Shown here: piece by piece, positions 7,955-14,685 of the stretch
Numbering within the stretch: the stretch's first letter is position 1
How the letters are laid out: every line of letters begins with the position of its first letter
From: Deltaproteobacteria bacterium
GTDB taxonomy: Bacteria; Desulfobacterota; Syntrophia; Syntrophales; UBA5619
Direction: 5' to 3'
Length of the DNA: 26,038 nucleotides
Assembly: GCA_021372695.1 (NCBI GenBank)
Contig: JAJFTY010000002.1
Coordinates: 1-26,038, forward strand
Position numbers and translations under genes: made by a program
The notes under the pieces: generated by a model
What the model saw: the letters and a program-made list of their open reading frames with translations, nothing else
Told to the model about the DNA's origin: nothing
The model's database searches: none

Positions 7955-7983
7955 TTGACATTATGTTAATTATGACATAGGTG
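7955..7983 (+). promoter_or_regulatory. Possible promoter of the hya-hyp operon
   Basis: TTGACA at 7955-7960 is a perfect -35 element on the plus strand, and the shared palindrome fills the following spacer. The hexamer 17 bases downstream (TAGGTG) is a poor -10, so an activator or another promoter may be needed. No sigma-54 GG-N10-GC element is evident before hyaA. Confidence 0.25.
7962..7979. promoter_or_regulatory. Operator-like palindrome shared with the fdhA promoter region
   Basis: TATGTTA-N4-TGACATA is a 7-4-7 inverted repeat with one mismatch. A perfect version, TATGTCA-N4-TGACATA, occurs at 18262-18279 upstream of the cytoplasmic formate dehydrogenase. It covers the -10 element of the candidate hox promoter on the minus strand and lies about 90 bp from the hyaA start on the plus strand. 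The symmetry suggests a dimeric regulator; the family cannot be named from the site. Overlap with the -10 favours repression of hox. Confidence 0.6.
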
Positions 7984-7998
7984 GTGCACCACTGTCAA
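7969..7998 (-). promoter_or_regulatory. Candidate sigma-70 promoter of the hox operon
   Basis: Reading on the minus strand, a perfect TTGACA (7998-7993) is followed after 18 bases by CATAAT (7974-7969). Transcription would start near 7962, leaving a leader of about 170 bases before hoxU. The spacer holds the perfect 12-bp palindrome GTGGTGCACCAC (7981-7992), a possible second regulator site. Confidence 0.5.
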
Positions 7999-8066
7999 CC
8001 GAATGTTCCTTCATCAACCGGTTCGGATGCGCATCAGCTCCGTTCATCGCAGCCTTAGGGGGACAC

Positions 8067-9269
8067 ATGGAAACCACGAGAGATCAATTTTACGAAAAGA
8101 TCGTCAGAACTCAATACCATCAGTTTTTTTCGCATTGCGAGAGCCACCTGGATCGAATGGATGAACTGCTCCCGGCGTCCAGAGCCGGATTTAGAGAGGA
8201 GCTCTCATTGCGCGGCGTGAGCCGCCGGGATTTCATCAAATGGACGACGCTCACCACGGCGATGCTGATGCTGCCGCCCCTCTTCAAACCTCTGGTCGCC
8301 CGGGCCGCTGAGCAGTTCAGCCGCCTGCCCGTGATCTGGCTCCATTTCGCCGAATGCACGGGATGCAGCGAGGCATTCCTGCGCACGAGCTACCCCAATG
8401 TGGACAGCATCCTGCTCGACACGATCTCCCTCGAATACCACGAGACCCTGATGGCCGCCGCAGGCTACCAGGCGGAGCAGAACCTCGAAAAAGCGGTCAA
8501 GGACTTCGCGGGGAAGTTCATCTGCGTCATCGAGGGGGCCCTGCCCCGGGGCCTTGACGGAAAGTACCTGACGCTCGGTCCCAAATGCAGAACCGGCATC
8601 GAGATGGCCCGGGAGGTGACCGCCAAAGCGGCGGCGGTGATCTGCATCGGAAGCTGCTCCTCCTTCGGCAATATTCAGGCCGCCAAGCCCAACCCCACGG
8701 ACGCCGCGGGGATCGGCAAGGTCCTCGGGATCAAGACGGTCAACATCGCCGGCTGTCCCCCGAGCCCGGCCAACTTCGTGGGCACGCTCCTCCACTATCT
8801 GATGTTCGGCGGCCTTCCCGCCCTCGATTCCCTGGGGCGGCCGGTCTGGGCCTACGGCAAACGGATCCACGATTTCTGCGAGCGGCGTCCCCATTACGAC
8901 GCCGCGGAATTCGTCGGGGAGTGGGGAGACGCCGGCGCCGCCAAGGGCTGGTGCCTCTACAAGGTCGGCTGCAAAGGACCCTACACCTTCGCCAATTGCA
9001 GCCGGGTCCGTTTCAACGACGCCGTCTCCTGGCCCGTCATGGCCGGTCATGGTTGCATGGGCTGCACGGAACCGGCCTTCTGGGACACCATGGCCCCCCT
9101 GGAAAAATCGATCGCTGAAAAGACGATCGGCGGCGGCGAAAAGACCGTCGATACGATCGGCATGGCGCTCTTGGGGATCACGGCGGCGGGCATCGCCGCC
9201 CATGCGGGACTGACGGCCATCAGGAGCAGGAACAAGAACGATCGGGACGATACGTCCCCTCAGGAATAG
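8067..9269 (+). CDS. hyaA: Periplasmic NiFe uptake hydrogenase small subunit (group 1), Tat-exported
   Basis: This 400-residue small subunit carries a twin-arginine signal (VSRRDFIKW, Arg53-Arg54) followed by a hydrophobic stretch ending at ARAAE, so the folded heterodimer is exported to the periplasm. Cluster ligands follow the family: Cys97/Cys100 in ECTGC, the GSCSS and AGCPP cysteines for the proximal cluster, the RIHDFC region for the distal cluster, and NCSRVRFN..GHGCMGC for the medial one. The extra cysteines of oxygen-tolerant enzymes (ECTCC) are absent, so a standard oxygen-sensitive type is expected. A C-terminal hydrophobic helix (near TIGMALLGITAAGIAAH) anchors it to the membrane. 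The pre-Tat segment of 52 residues is long, but the ATG follows AGGGGG with good spacing. Met31 is an alternative start with a poorer site. Confidence 0.95.
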   Translation: METTRDQFYEKIVRTQYHQFFSHCESHLDRMDELLPASRAGFREELSLRGVSRRDFIKWTTLTTAMLMLPPLFKPLVARAAEQFSRLPVIWLHFAECTGCSEAFLRTSYPNVDSILLDTISLEYHETLMAAAGYQAEQNLEKAVKDFAGKFICVIEGALPRGLDGKYLTLGPKCRTGIEMAREVTAKAAAVICIGSCSSFGNIQAAKPNPTDAAGIGKVLGIKTVNIAGCPPSPANFVGTLLHYLMFGGLPALDSLGRPVWAYGKRIHDFCERRPHYDAAEFVGEWGDAGAAKGWCLYKVGCKGPYTFANCSRVRFNDAVSWPVMAGHGCMGCTEPAFWDTMAPLEKSIAEKTIGGGEKTVDTIGMALLGITAAGIAAHAGLTAIRSRNKNDRDDTSPQE

Positions 9270-9285
9270 AACCGGGGAGGAATCC

Positions 9286-10959
9286 ATGGCAAAACGAATC
9301 ATCGTCGATCCCATCACGCGGATCGAAGGACACCTGAGGATCGAAGTCGAAGTGGACGAACAGAACGTCATCCGGGACGCCTGGAGCAGCATCACCCTGT
9401 GGCGGGGCATCGAGACCATCCTCAAGGGGCGCGATCCGCGTGACGCGGGGCTGATGGTCCAGCGCTTCTGCGGCGTCTGCACCTACGCCCACTACGAGGC
9501 GAGCATCCTGGCCTGCGAGGATGCCTTCAAGGTGAAGCCCCCGCCCAACGCCCGGATCATCCGGAACCTCCTCCACGGCGCTCAGTACCTCACGGACCAT
9601 ATCATGCACTTTTACCACCTCCACGGTTTGGACTGGGTGGACGTGGTCAGCGCCCTGAAGGCGGACCCGAAGAGGGCCGTCGAAATGGCCAGGGCCTGCA
9701 GCGCCGATCCCTTCAACTGTTCGGAGACCCATTACAAGGCCGTCCAGGAGCGCCTCACCAAATTCGTCCAGTCGGGACGGCTGGGGCCCTTCGCCAACGC
9801 CTACTGGGGGAACCCCTCCTTCAAACTTCCCCCGGAGGCCAACCTCGTGATCGTCTCCCACTACCTCGACGCCCTCCAGGTTTCCAAGATCGGGGCCCAG
9901 ATGATGGCGATCTTCGGCGGCAAGAACCCCCATCCCCAGACCCTGATCGTCGGCGGCGTCACCTCGGTCATGGACATCCTCGACGCCCACCGCATCGGCG
10001 AGTACCTCTTCCGGCTCAAGGAGCTCAAGACCTTCGTCGAGACGGCCTACATTCCCGACGTCCTTCTGGCGGCGGCCTACTACAAGGGAGAGGGAACGAA
10101 GGGGATCGGCGGCGGCGTGAAGAATTATCTTGCCTACGGTGGGTTTCCCCTCGACGACGGCTGGAACAACCTTCTTTTCCCCCGCGGCATCGTCAAGAAC
10201 CACGACCTGGCCAAGCCCCTGAAGCTCGACGAAGCGAAGATCACCGAGGAGGCCACCCACGCCTGGTACAAGGGGTCGGAACCCCTGCACCCCTACAAGG
10301 GAACCACGGAGCCCGAGTACACGGGCTACGACAAAGATGGACACCTCAGGGGCAATGAAAAATATTCCTGGTGCAAGGCGCCCCGGTACGACGGAGAGCC
10401 CTACGAGGTGGGTCCTCTGGCCCGGTTTCTCGTCGCCTATGCCCAAGGGCACAAGGAGATCAAGGCCCTCGTGGATTCGACTCTCAAGGCCACGGGGCTG
10501 CCGGCCACGGCCCTCTTCTCGACCCTGGGCCGAACGGCCGCCCGCGCCCTCGAGACGAAGTACGTGGGAGACCATATCGAGGGATGGGTGGGCGAACTGG
10601 TGGCCAACGTCAAGTCCGGAGACACCCGGACCTGGACCCGCTGCGACGTTCCCGACAGAGGCGAAGGTCGCGGTCTCACGGAACCCCCGCGCGGCGCTTT
10701 GGGCCACTGGATCCGGATCGAGAACAAGGTGATCGCCAACTACCAGGCCGTCGTCCCCTCGACGTGGAACTGCTCCCCGAGAGACAGGGCTGGGCGGCGC
10801 GGCCCCTACGAGGAGTCCCTCATAGGGACGAAACTGGCCAAGGTGGACCAGCCTCTCGAGATCCTCCGGACGATCCACTCTTTCGATCCCTGCATGGCCT
10901 GCGCTGTCCATATCATCGATCCGAAATCGGACACGATCCGGCAGTTCAGGGTGTCCTGA
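9286..10959 (+). CDS. hyaB: Periplasmic NiFe uptake hydrogenase large subunit (group 1)
   Basis: This 557-residue catalytic subunit holds the NiFe site through Cys62/Cys65 (RFCGVC) and Cys536/Cys539 (DPCMACAVH). Cleavage after His542 by the protease encoded three genes on would remove 15 residues. The N-terminal PITRIEGHLR motif and the long insertions of membrane-associated uptake enzymes are present. It has no signal peptide and would be exported with HyaA by piggy-back through the Tat system. It starts 16 bases after hyaA with GGGAGGAA before the ATG. The enzyme would oxidise periplasmic H2 and pass electrons via HyaA to the cytochrome b subunit next door. Confidence 0.95.
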   Translation: MAKRIIVDPITRIEGHLRIEVEVDEQNVIRDAWSSITLWRGIETILKGRDPRDAGLMVQRFCGVCTYAHYEASILACEDAFKVKPPPNARIIRNLLHGAQYLTDHIMHFYHLHGLDWVDVVSALKADPKRAVEMARACSADPFNCSETHYKAVQERLTKFVQSGRLGPFANAYWGNPSFKLPPEANLVIVSHYLDALQVSKIGAQMMAIFGGKNPHPQTLIVGGVTSVMDILDAHRIGEYLFRLKELKTFVETAYIPDVLLAAAYYKGEGTKGIGGGVKNYLAYGGFPLDDGWNNLLFPRGIVKNHDLAKPLKLDEAKITEEATHAWYKGSEPLHPYKGTTEPEYTGYDKDGHLRGNEKYSWCKAPRYDGEPYEVGPLARFLVAYAQGHKEIKALVDSTLKATGLPATALFSTLGRTAARALETKYVGDHIEGWVGELVANVKSGDTRTWTRCDVPDRGEGRGLTEPPRGALGHWIRIENKVIANYQAVVPSTWNCSPRDRAGRRGPYEESLIGTKLAKVDQPLEILRTIHSFDPCMACAVHIIDPKSDTIRQFRVS

Positions 10960-10971
10960 AAGGAGGCAGCC

Positions 10972-11640
10972 ATGGAAAAAATCGTCCCCATCAAGGAATG
11001 GTCCGTCGCCATCCGGTACAACCACTGGCTCATGGCCCTGGCCATCTTCGTCCTCATTGCGACGGGTCTTTATATCGCCGATCCGTTCACCGTCCCCGAA
11101 GGTGAGACGGTGCAAAAGTTCTTCATGGGTAATGTCCGTTTCTGGCATATCCTCTTCGGGATCATCCTCGGGATCCTCTTTATCTGGCGGCTCTATCTGG
11201 CCTTCTTCTCCCGGTTCCATGCCGACTGGCGGGATTTCTCCGCCTGCCTGAACCGGAAAAACACGTTCAAACAGGTCTGTTTCTATGCGTTCATCTCCAG
11301 GGAGCCGCCGGAGCACACCCATCTCTACGGCCCGCTCCAGGCCCTGTCATATGCAGGACTCTTGGGCATGGTCTTCCTGATCCTCCTGACGGGCTTCATC
11401 CTCATGGGAACGGGCTACGACGCGGGGCTCACGGCCCTTGTCTACAAGGTCGTCAAGCCGTTCGAGAACTGGATGGGAGGACTCGCCGCGGTACGGTGGA
11501 TCCACCACATCCTCATGTGGGGTTTCATCCTCTTCATCGTCGTTCACGTCTACATGGCCTTCTGGTACGATATCACGTTCAAGGAAGGAACCATCTCGTC
11601 CATGATCAGCGGCGTGGTCTTCCGGCGGATGCATGGTTAG
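10972..11640 (+). CDS. hyaC: Hydrogenase b-type cytochrome subunit
   Basis: This 222-residue integral membrane protein has four hydrophobic helices (about residues 18-36, 56-79, 125-146 and 177-198). Histidines suited to b-haem ligation lie in or near them: His18 (NHW), His59 (FWH), His178/His179 (WIHH) and His192 (VVHVY). It matches the HyaC/HupC family that anchors group 1 hydrogenases and transfers electrons to the quinone pool. AAAGGAGG precedes the ATG, 12 bases after hyaB. With HyaA and HyaB it completes a respiratory H2:quinone oxidoreductase. Confidence 0.93.
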   Translation: MEKIVPIKEWSVAIRYNHWLMALAIFVLIATGLYIADPFTVPEGETVQKFFMGNVRFWHILFGIILGILFIWRLYLAFFSRFHADWRDFSACLNRKNTFKQVCFYAFISREPPEHTHLYGPLQALSYAGLLGMVFLILLTGFILMGTGYDAGLTALVYKVVKPFENWMGGLAAVRWIHHILMWGFILFIVVHVYMAFWYDITFKEGTISSMISGVVFRRMHG

Positions 11641-11675
11641 CCGCATGAGTCAGGAATGGAAAAACGGGAATCACC

Positions 11676-11710
11676 GAGAGGGGAACGGGGGATGTTGCCC
11701 CCCCTCTTTT
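11676..11710 (+). terminator. Terminator-like hairpin with T-run between hyaC and hyaD
   Basis: An 8-bp outer stem (11676-11683 with 11701-11708, one G-U pair) continues through a 3-base bulge into a G-C inner stem and ends in a run of T (11707-11710). It lies inside the operon, between the structural genes and the maturation genes, where it could act as a partial terminator that lowers downstream expression. Folding was judged by eye. Confidence 0.45.
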
Positions 11711-11719
11711 GAGGCGCCC

Positions 11720-12214
11720 ATGACGCGGAAAAAGGCGCTCACGATACTGGGACTCGGCAACATCCTGCTGGGCGACGAGGGGTTCGGGGTCCATTTCGTC
11801 CGCTGGTTCGCCGACCGTCACCGCCTGCCGCCCGAGGTCGATATCGTCGACGGCGGAACGCTGGGCTATATGCTCCTCGACACCATCTCCGGCTGCGACA
11901 CCCTCATCGTCATCGACTGTCTGAAAGCGGCGGATGTGCCGGGCTCCCTCTATCGGTTTTCACGCAGCGAGCTCGATGAGCGCCTGCCGCCGCCAACGTC
12001 GGCCCACGAGGTGAAATTTGCGGATGTCCTGTGTAAGGCGGAGCTCATGGGGGAGTGTCCGGAACTGGTTTTTTGGTGCATCATTCCTGAACGCTACGGG
12101 GAGATGGATCTCGAGATGACACCAACGGTGCGGGAGCGGTTCACCGAGCTGGAGGCGCTGCTCCTGACGGAACTCTCGACGCGCAGGATCGCGACGGAGA
12201 TCGGCCATGCATGA
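11720..12214 (+). CDS. hyaD: NiFe hydrogenase maturation protease (HyaD family)
   Basis: The reading frame is open from 11633, but the start is placed at 11720 (164 residues). Family members begin a few residues before the G.GN motif, GAGG lies 5 bases upstream, and the earlier part overlaps a terminator-like hairpin. Nickel-binding residues Glu20 (NILLGDEG), Asp66 (VIDCLKA) and His96 (TSAHEVKF) are present. The enzyme would trim the 15-residue tail of HyaB after nickel insertion. It overlaps hypA by 8 bases, so translation of the two is probably coupled. Confidence 0.92.
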   Translation: MTRKKALTILGLGNILLGDEGFGVHFVRWFADRHRLPPEVDIVDGGTLGYMLLDTISGCDTLIVIDCLKAADVPGSLYRFSRSELDERLPPPTSAHEVKFADVLCKAELMGECPELVFWCIIPERYGEMDLEMTPTVRERFTELEALLLTELSTRRIATEIGHA

Positions 12215-12551
12215 ACTTTCACTGGCCCAGTCCCTGATCGACATCGTGGAGGATTACGGCCGCCGCGAGGGGTTCGCCCGGGTCCGTTCGCTGAAACTCT
12301 CCTTTGGGCGTCTGTCCTGCATCGAGCCGGACTCCTTTAGGTTCGTCTTTTCCGTCCAGGCCCGGAATACGAAGGCCGATGGGGCGCGCCTGGAATTCGA
12401 CATCCTTCCGGCCGTCCTTTATTGCCTCAGGTGCGAACAGGAGTTCTCATCCGAAGTCTTTCAGCCCGACTGCCCCTGCTGCAAAGGCCATGACGTCCTT
12501 TTGACGGGGGGCACGCAAGAAATGAAGCTTCTGGAAATGGACGTGGATTAG
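12207..12551 (+). CDS. hypA: Hydrogenase nickel insertion protein HypA
   Basis: This 114-residue nickel chaperone starts MHELSLAQ, where the N-terminus, His2 and Glu3 form the nickel site. The structural zinc site is Cys73-x2-Cys76 with Cys89 and Cys91/Cys92. Together with HypB it delivers nickel to the large-subunit precursor after HypCDEF have built the Fe(CN)2CO unit. It overlaps the end of hyaD and precedes hypC by 8 bases. Length and motifs are standard for the family. Confidence 0.97.
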   Translation: MHELSLAQSLIDIVEDYGRREGFARVRSLKLSFGRLSCIEPDSFRFVFSVQARNTKADGARLEFDILPAVLYCLRCEQEFSSEVFQPDCPCCKGHDVLLTGGTQEMKLLEMDVD

Positions 12552-12559
12552 GAGAAATC

Positions 12560-12790
12560 ATGTGTATCGCCTTTCCCGGAAGGATCCTTTCCATCAACGC
12601 GGACAACTTCGCCGTCATCGACATCAGCGGCACGCAGCGGGAGGTCTGCCTCGACATCGTCGATGAGCCGGTGAAGATCGGCGACTATGTGATCTGCCAC
12701 GCGGGCTTCGCCATCCACCGGGTCGACGAAACTCTGGCCGCGGAGAAGCTGTCCCTGCTCAGGGAGATCATCGGCCATGAGATATACTGA
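12560..12790 (+). CDS. hypC: Hydrogenase assembly chaperone HypC
   Basis: This 76-residue protein begins MCIAFPG. Cys2, exposed after Met removal, binds iron with HypD and then the apo large subunit. The conserved His lies in the HAGFAIHRVD segment near residue 51. GGAG lies in front of the start. The gene overlaps the start of hypD by 14 bases, as often seen for this chaperone pair. With two hydrogenases in the locus and a single HypC, one copy may serve both unless another exists elsewhere. Confidence 0.97.
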   Translation: MCIAFPGRILSINADNFAVIDISGTQREVCLDIVDEPVKIGDYVICHAGFAIHRVDETLAAEKLSLLREIIGHEIY

Positions 12791-13865
12791 CGAATACCGG
12801 AGCCTGGCTCTTGCCCGGGGGCTGGCGGCGCGAATCGGAGAGCGGCTCGCCCGAATCAGAAGACCGGTCACGCTCATGGAGGTCTGTGGGAGCCACACCC
12901 AAGCCATCGGCCGGTATGGGATCCGGACCCTGCTGCCCGCGACCCTCCGCCTGATCTCCGGTCCCGGCTGCCCGGTCTGCGTCACCTCGATCCAGGACGT
13001 GGATGCGGCCCTCTGGCTGGCAGACCGTCCGGGGACAATTTTTGCCACGTTCGGCGACATGATGCGGGTACCCGGGACGGGCGGGGCCAGCCTCCAGCAG
13101 CTCCGGGCCGCCGGCGCCGACATCCGCCCGGTCGCCTCGGCCCTGGATATCCTGCCCATGACGGAGGGTGAACCCGGCCGGGAGGTCGTATTCATGGGGA
13201 TCGGCTTCGAAACTACCGCCCCCACCGTCGCTTCGGTCCTCCGGACGGCCAGGCGAAGGGGCATCGCCAACCTCACCGTCTTTTCGGTCCACAAGACCGT
13301 GCCGCCGGCCCTCAAGGCCCTGCTTGCCGATCCGGCCCTCAACCTGGACGGGTTTCTCTGCCCCGGCCATGTGAGTACCATCATCGGTGCCGACGCCTAC
13401 GCTTTCCTGCCGGAAGCGGGAAAGGCGGCCGTCATCACAGGTTTCGAACCCGTCGACATCCTCGAAGGCATCGCCCTTCTTCTGGAGCAGATCGAAAAGG
13501 GCCCGGCGGAAGTGGCCATCCAGTATAGCCGGGGGGTGCGGCCGGAGGGGAACCTGCGGGCGAGGGTTCTTATGGAGGAGGTATTTGAGGAAGGCGACGC
13601 CCCCTGGCGGGGTCTGGGAACCATTGCCGGCAGCGGCCTGCTCCTGCGCGATCCCTATGAATCGTTTGACGCCCGGAAGCGATTCATCATTCCCGAGCTT
13701 CCCTCCGCCGAAGTCCCGGGATGCGCCTGCGGCGCGATCCTCCGGGGGATCAGGGAGCCGGCTGATTGCCCCCTTTTCCGACGCCTCTGCACGCCGGCCA
13801 ATCCCGTCGGCCCCTGCATGGTCTCCTCGGAAGGGAGCTGCGCGGCCCGCTACCGTTACGGCTGA
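12777..13865 (+). CDS. hypD: Hydrogenase assembly protein HypD
   Basis: This 362-residue iron-sulfur protein forms the scaffold on which the Fe(CN)2CO ligand set is assembled with HypC. Visible motifs are MEVCGSHT (Cys37, His40), GPGCPVCVT (Cys65, Cys68), the GFETTAP segment, the FLCPGHVS segment, and C-terminal cysteines in GCACG, ADCPLF, RLCTP and GPCMVS that bind the [4Fe-4S] cluster. Its ATG lies inside the end of hypC. The following gap of about 70 bases before hypB is the longest in this part of the hyp cluster apart from the one before hypF. Confidence 0.97.
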   Translation: MRYTDEYRSLALARGLAARIGERLARIRRPVTLMEVCGSHTQAIGRYGIRTLLPATLRLISGPGCPVCVTSIQDVDAALWLADRPGTIFATFGDMMRVPGTGGASLQQLRAAGADIRPVASALDILPMTEGEPGREVVFMGIGFETTAPTVASVLRTARRRGIANLTVFSVHKTVPPALKALLADPALNLDGFLCPGHVSTIIGADAYAFLPEAGKAAVITGFEPVDILEGIALLLEQIEKGPAEVAIQYSRGVRPEGNLRARVLMEEVFEEGDAPWRGLGTIAGSGLLLRDPYESFDARKRFIIPELPSAEVPGCACGAILRGIREPADCPLFRRLCTPANPVGPCMVSSEGSCAARYRYG

Positions 13866-13936
13866 TCCGTTCGGCAGCGCCAGTGGGCGACGGCGGGTCT
13901 AAAACCAAAAAAGGAAACCAACAAGGAGATGATTGC

Positions 13937-14593
13937 ATGAAGGTTCAGGTCGTAAAAAATGTCCTCGACGCCAATGAAAGGATCGCCGACGAGAACCGGA
14001 CGCTGTTCGACCGGGAAAAGGTGTGCGCCATCAACCTGATGAGCTCCCCCGGGGCGGGGAAGACCAGCCTCGTGGAAAGGACCATCCAGGCGCTCAAGAA
14101 GCGGTACCGGATCGGGGTGATCGAGGGGGACATCCAGGACACCTGCGACGCGGACCGTGTGGCCGCTCTGGGGATCCCCGTGGTCCAGATCAACACCGGC
14201 GGGGGGTGCCACCTCGACGCGAACATGGTCCGCGAGGCCCTGTCGGGTCTTGATCTCGGGGCCCTGGATCTGCTCATTGTGGAGAACGTGGGAAATCTCG
14301 TCTGCCCCGCCGAGTTCCAGGTCGGCGAACGGGCCAAGGTGATGATCCTGAGCACCCCGGAAGGGGCGGACAAGCCAGCGAAATACCCCCTGATCTTCCA
14401 GAAATCGGCGGTGATGCTCCTCAACAAGATCGACCTTTTGCCCTATCTGGACTTCGACCGGGAGAAGGCCCTGCACGACGCCCTGAGCCTCAATCCAGAT
14501 CTGGCCGTCTTTGAGGTCTCCTGCCGAACCGGGGCGGGTCTCGGTCTCTGGTACGGATGGCTGTCCGGCCAGATCGATGGAGTCATCGGATAG
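13937..14593 (+). CDS. hypB: Hydrogenase nickel incorporation GTPase HypB
   Basis: The start is placed at the ATG preceded by AAGGAG (8-base spacer), giving 218 residues; the open frame extends upstream to 13766 but overlaps hypD. This SIMIBI-class GTPase has a P-loop SSPGAGKT (36-43), a switch region with EGDIQDT (63-69), metal-binding Cys91-His92 in GGGCHLD and Cys123 in LVCPAE, and the base-recognition motif NKID (163-166). It lacks both the N-terminal high-affinity CxxCGC nickel motif and a histidine-rich stretch, so it would act as a plain GTPase partner of HypA and not as a nickel store. Confidence 0.96.
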   Translation: MKVQVVKNVLDANERIADENRTLFDREKVCAINLMSSPGAGKTSLVERTIQALKKRYRIGVIEGDIQDTCDADRVAALGIPVVQINTGGGCHLDANMVREALSGLDLGALDLLIVENVGNLVCPAEFQVGERAKVMILSTPEGADKPAKYPLIFQKSAVMLLNKIDLLPYLDFDREKALHDALSLNPDLAVFEVSCRTGAGLGLWYGWLSGQIDGVIG

Positions 14594-14595
14594 GG

Positions 14596-14669
14596 GTGCC
14601 GGGAACCGGCCGGCACAAAGCCCTGTGGGAACAGGCAGGGGTAAAGGGGCCGCCGGCCGTAACCGGCGG
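14596..14669 (+). repeat. Three consecutive hairpins between hypB and hypF
   Basis: The 92-base gap between hypB and hypF holds three adjacent inverted repeats: 14596-14602 with 14610-14616 (7-bp stem), 14622-14626 with 14631-14635 (5-bp stem, GGGA loop), and 14650-14656 with 14663-14669 (7-bp stem). The last abuts the GGGGAG ribosome binding site of hypF (14668-14673), so folding could affect its translation. No known riboswitch was recognised. Confidence 0.45.
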
Positions 14670-14685
14670 GGAGTCCACCATCGTG

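Noticed and set aside
7794..8066. Sigma-54 promoter for the hydrogenase operon
   Set aside because: No TGGC-N8-TGC element was found at a usable position before hyaA or hoxU.
4009..10959. Selenocysteine NiFe hydrogenase
   Set aside because: Both large subunits carry DPC..C with ordinary cysteine codons at the C-terminal site and have no internal TGA.
9220..11322. 700-codon minus-strand ORF opposite hyaB and hyaC
   Set aside because: Antisense shadow of the hydrogenase genes, with low-complexity Gly/Val/Asp-rich sequence and no family match.
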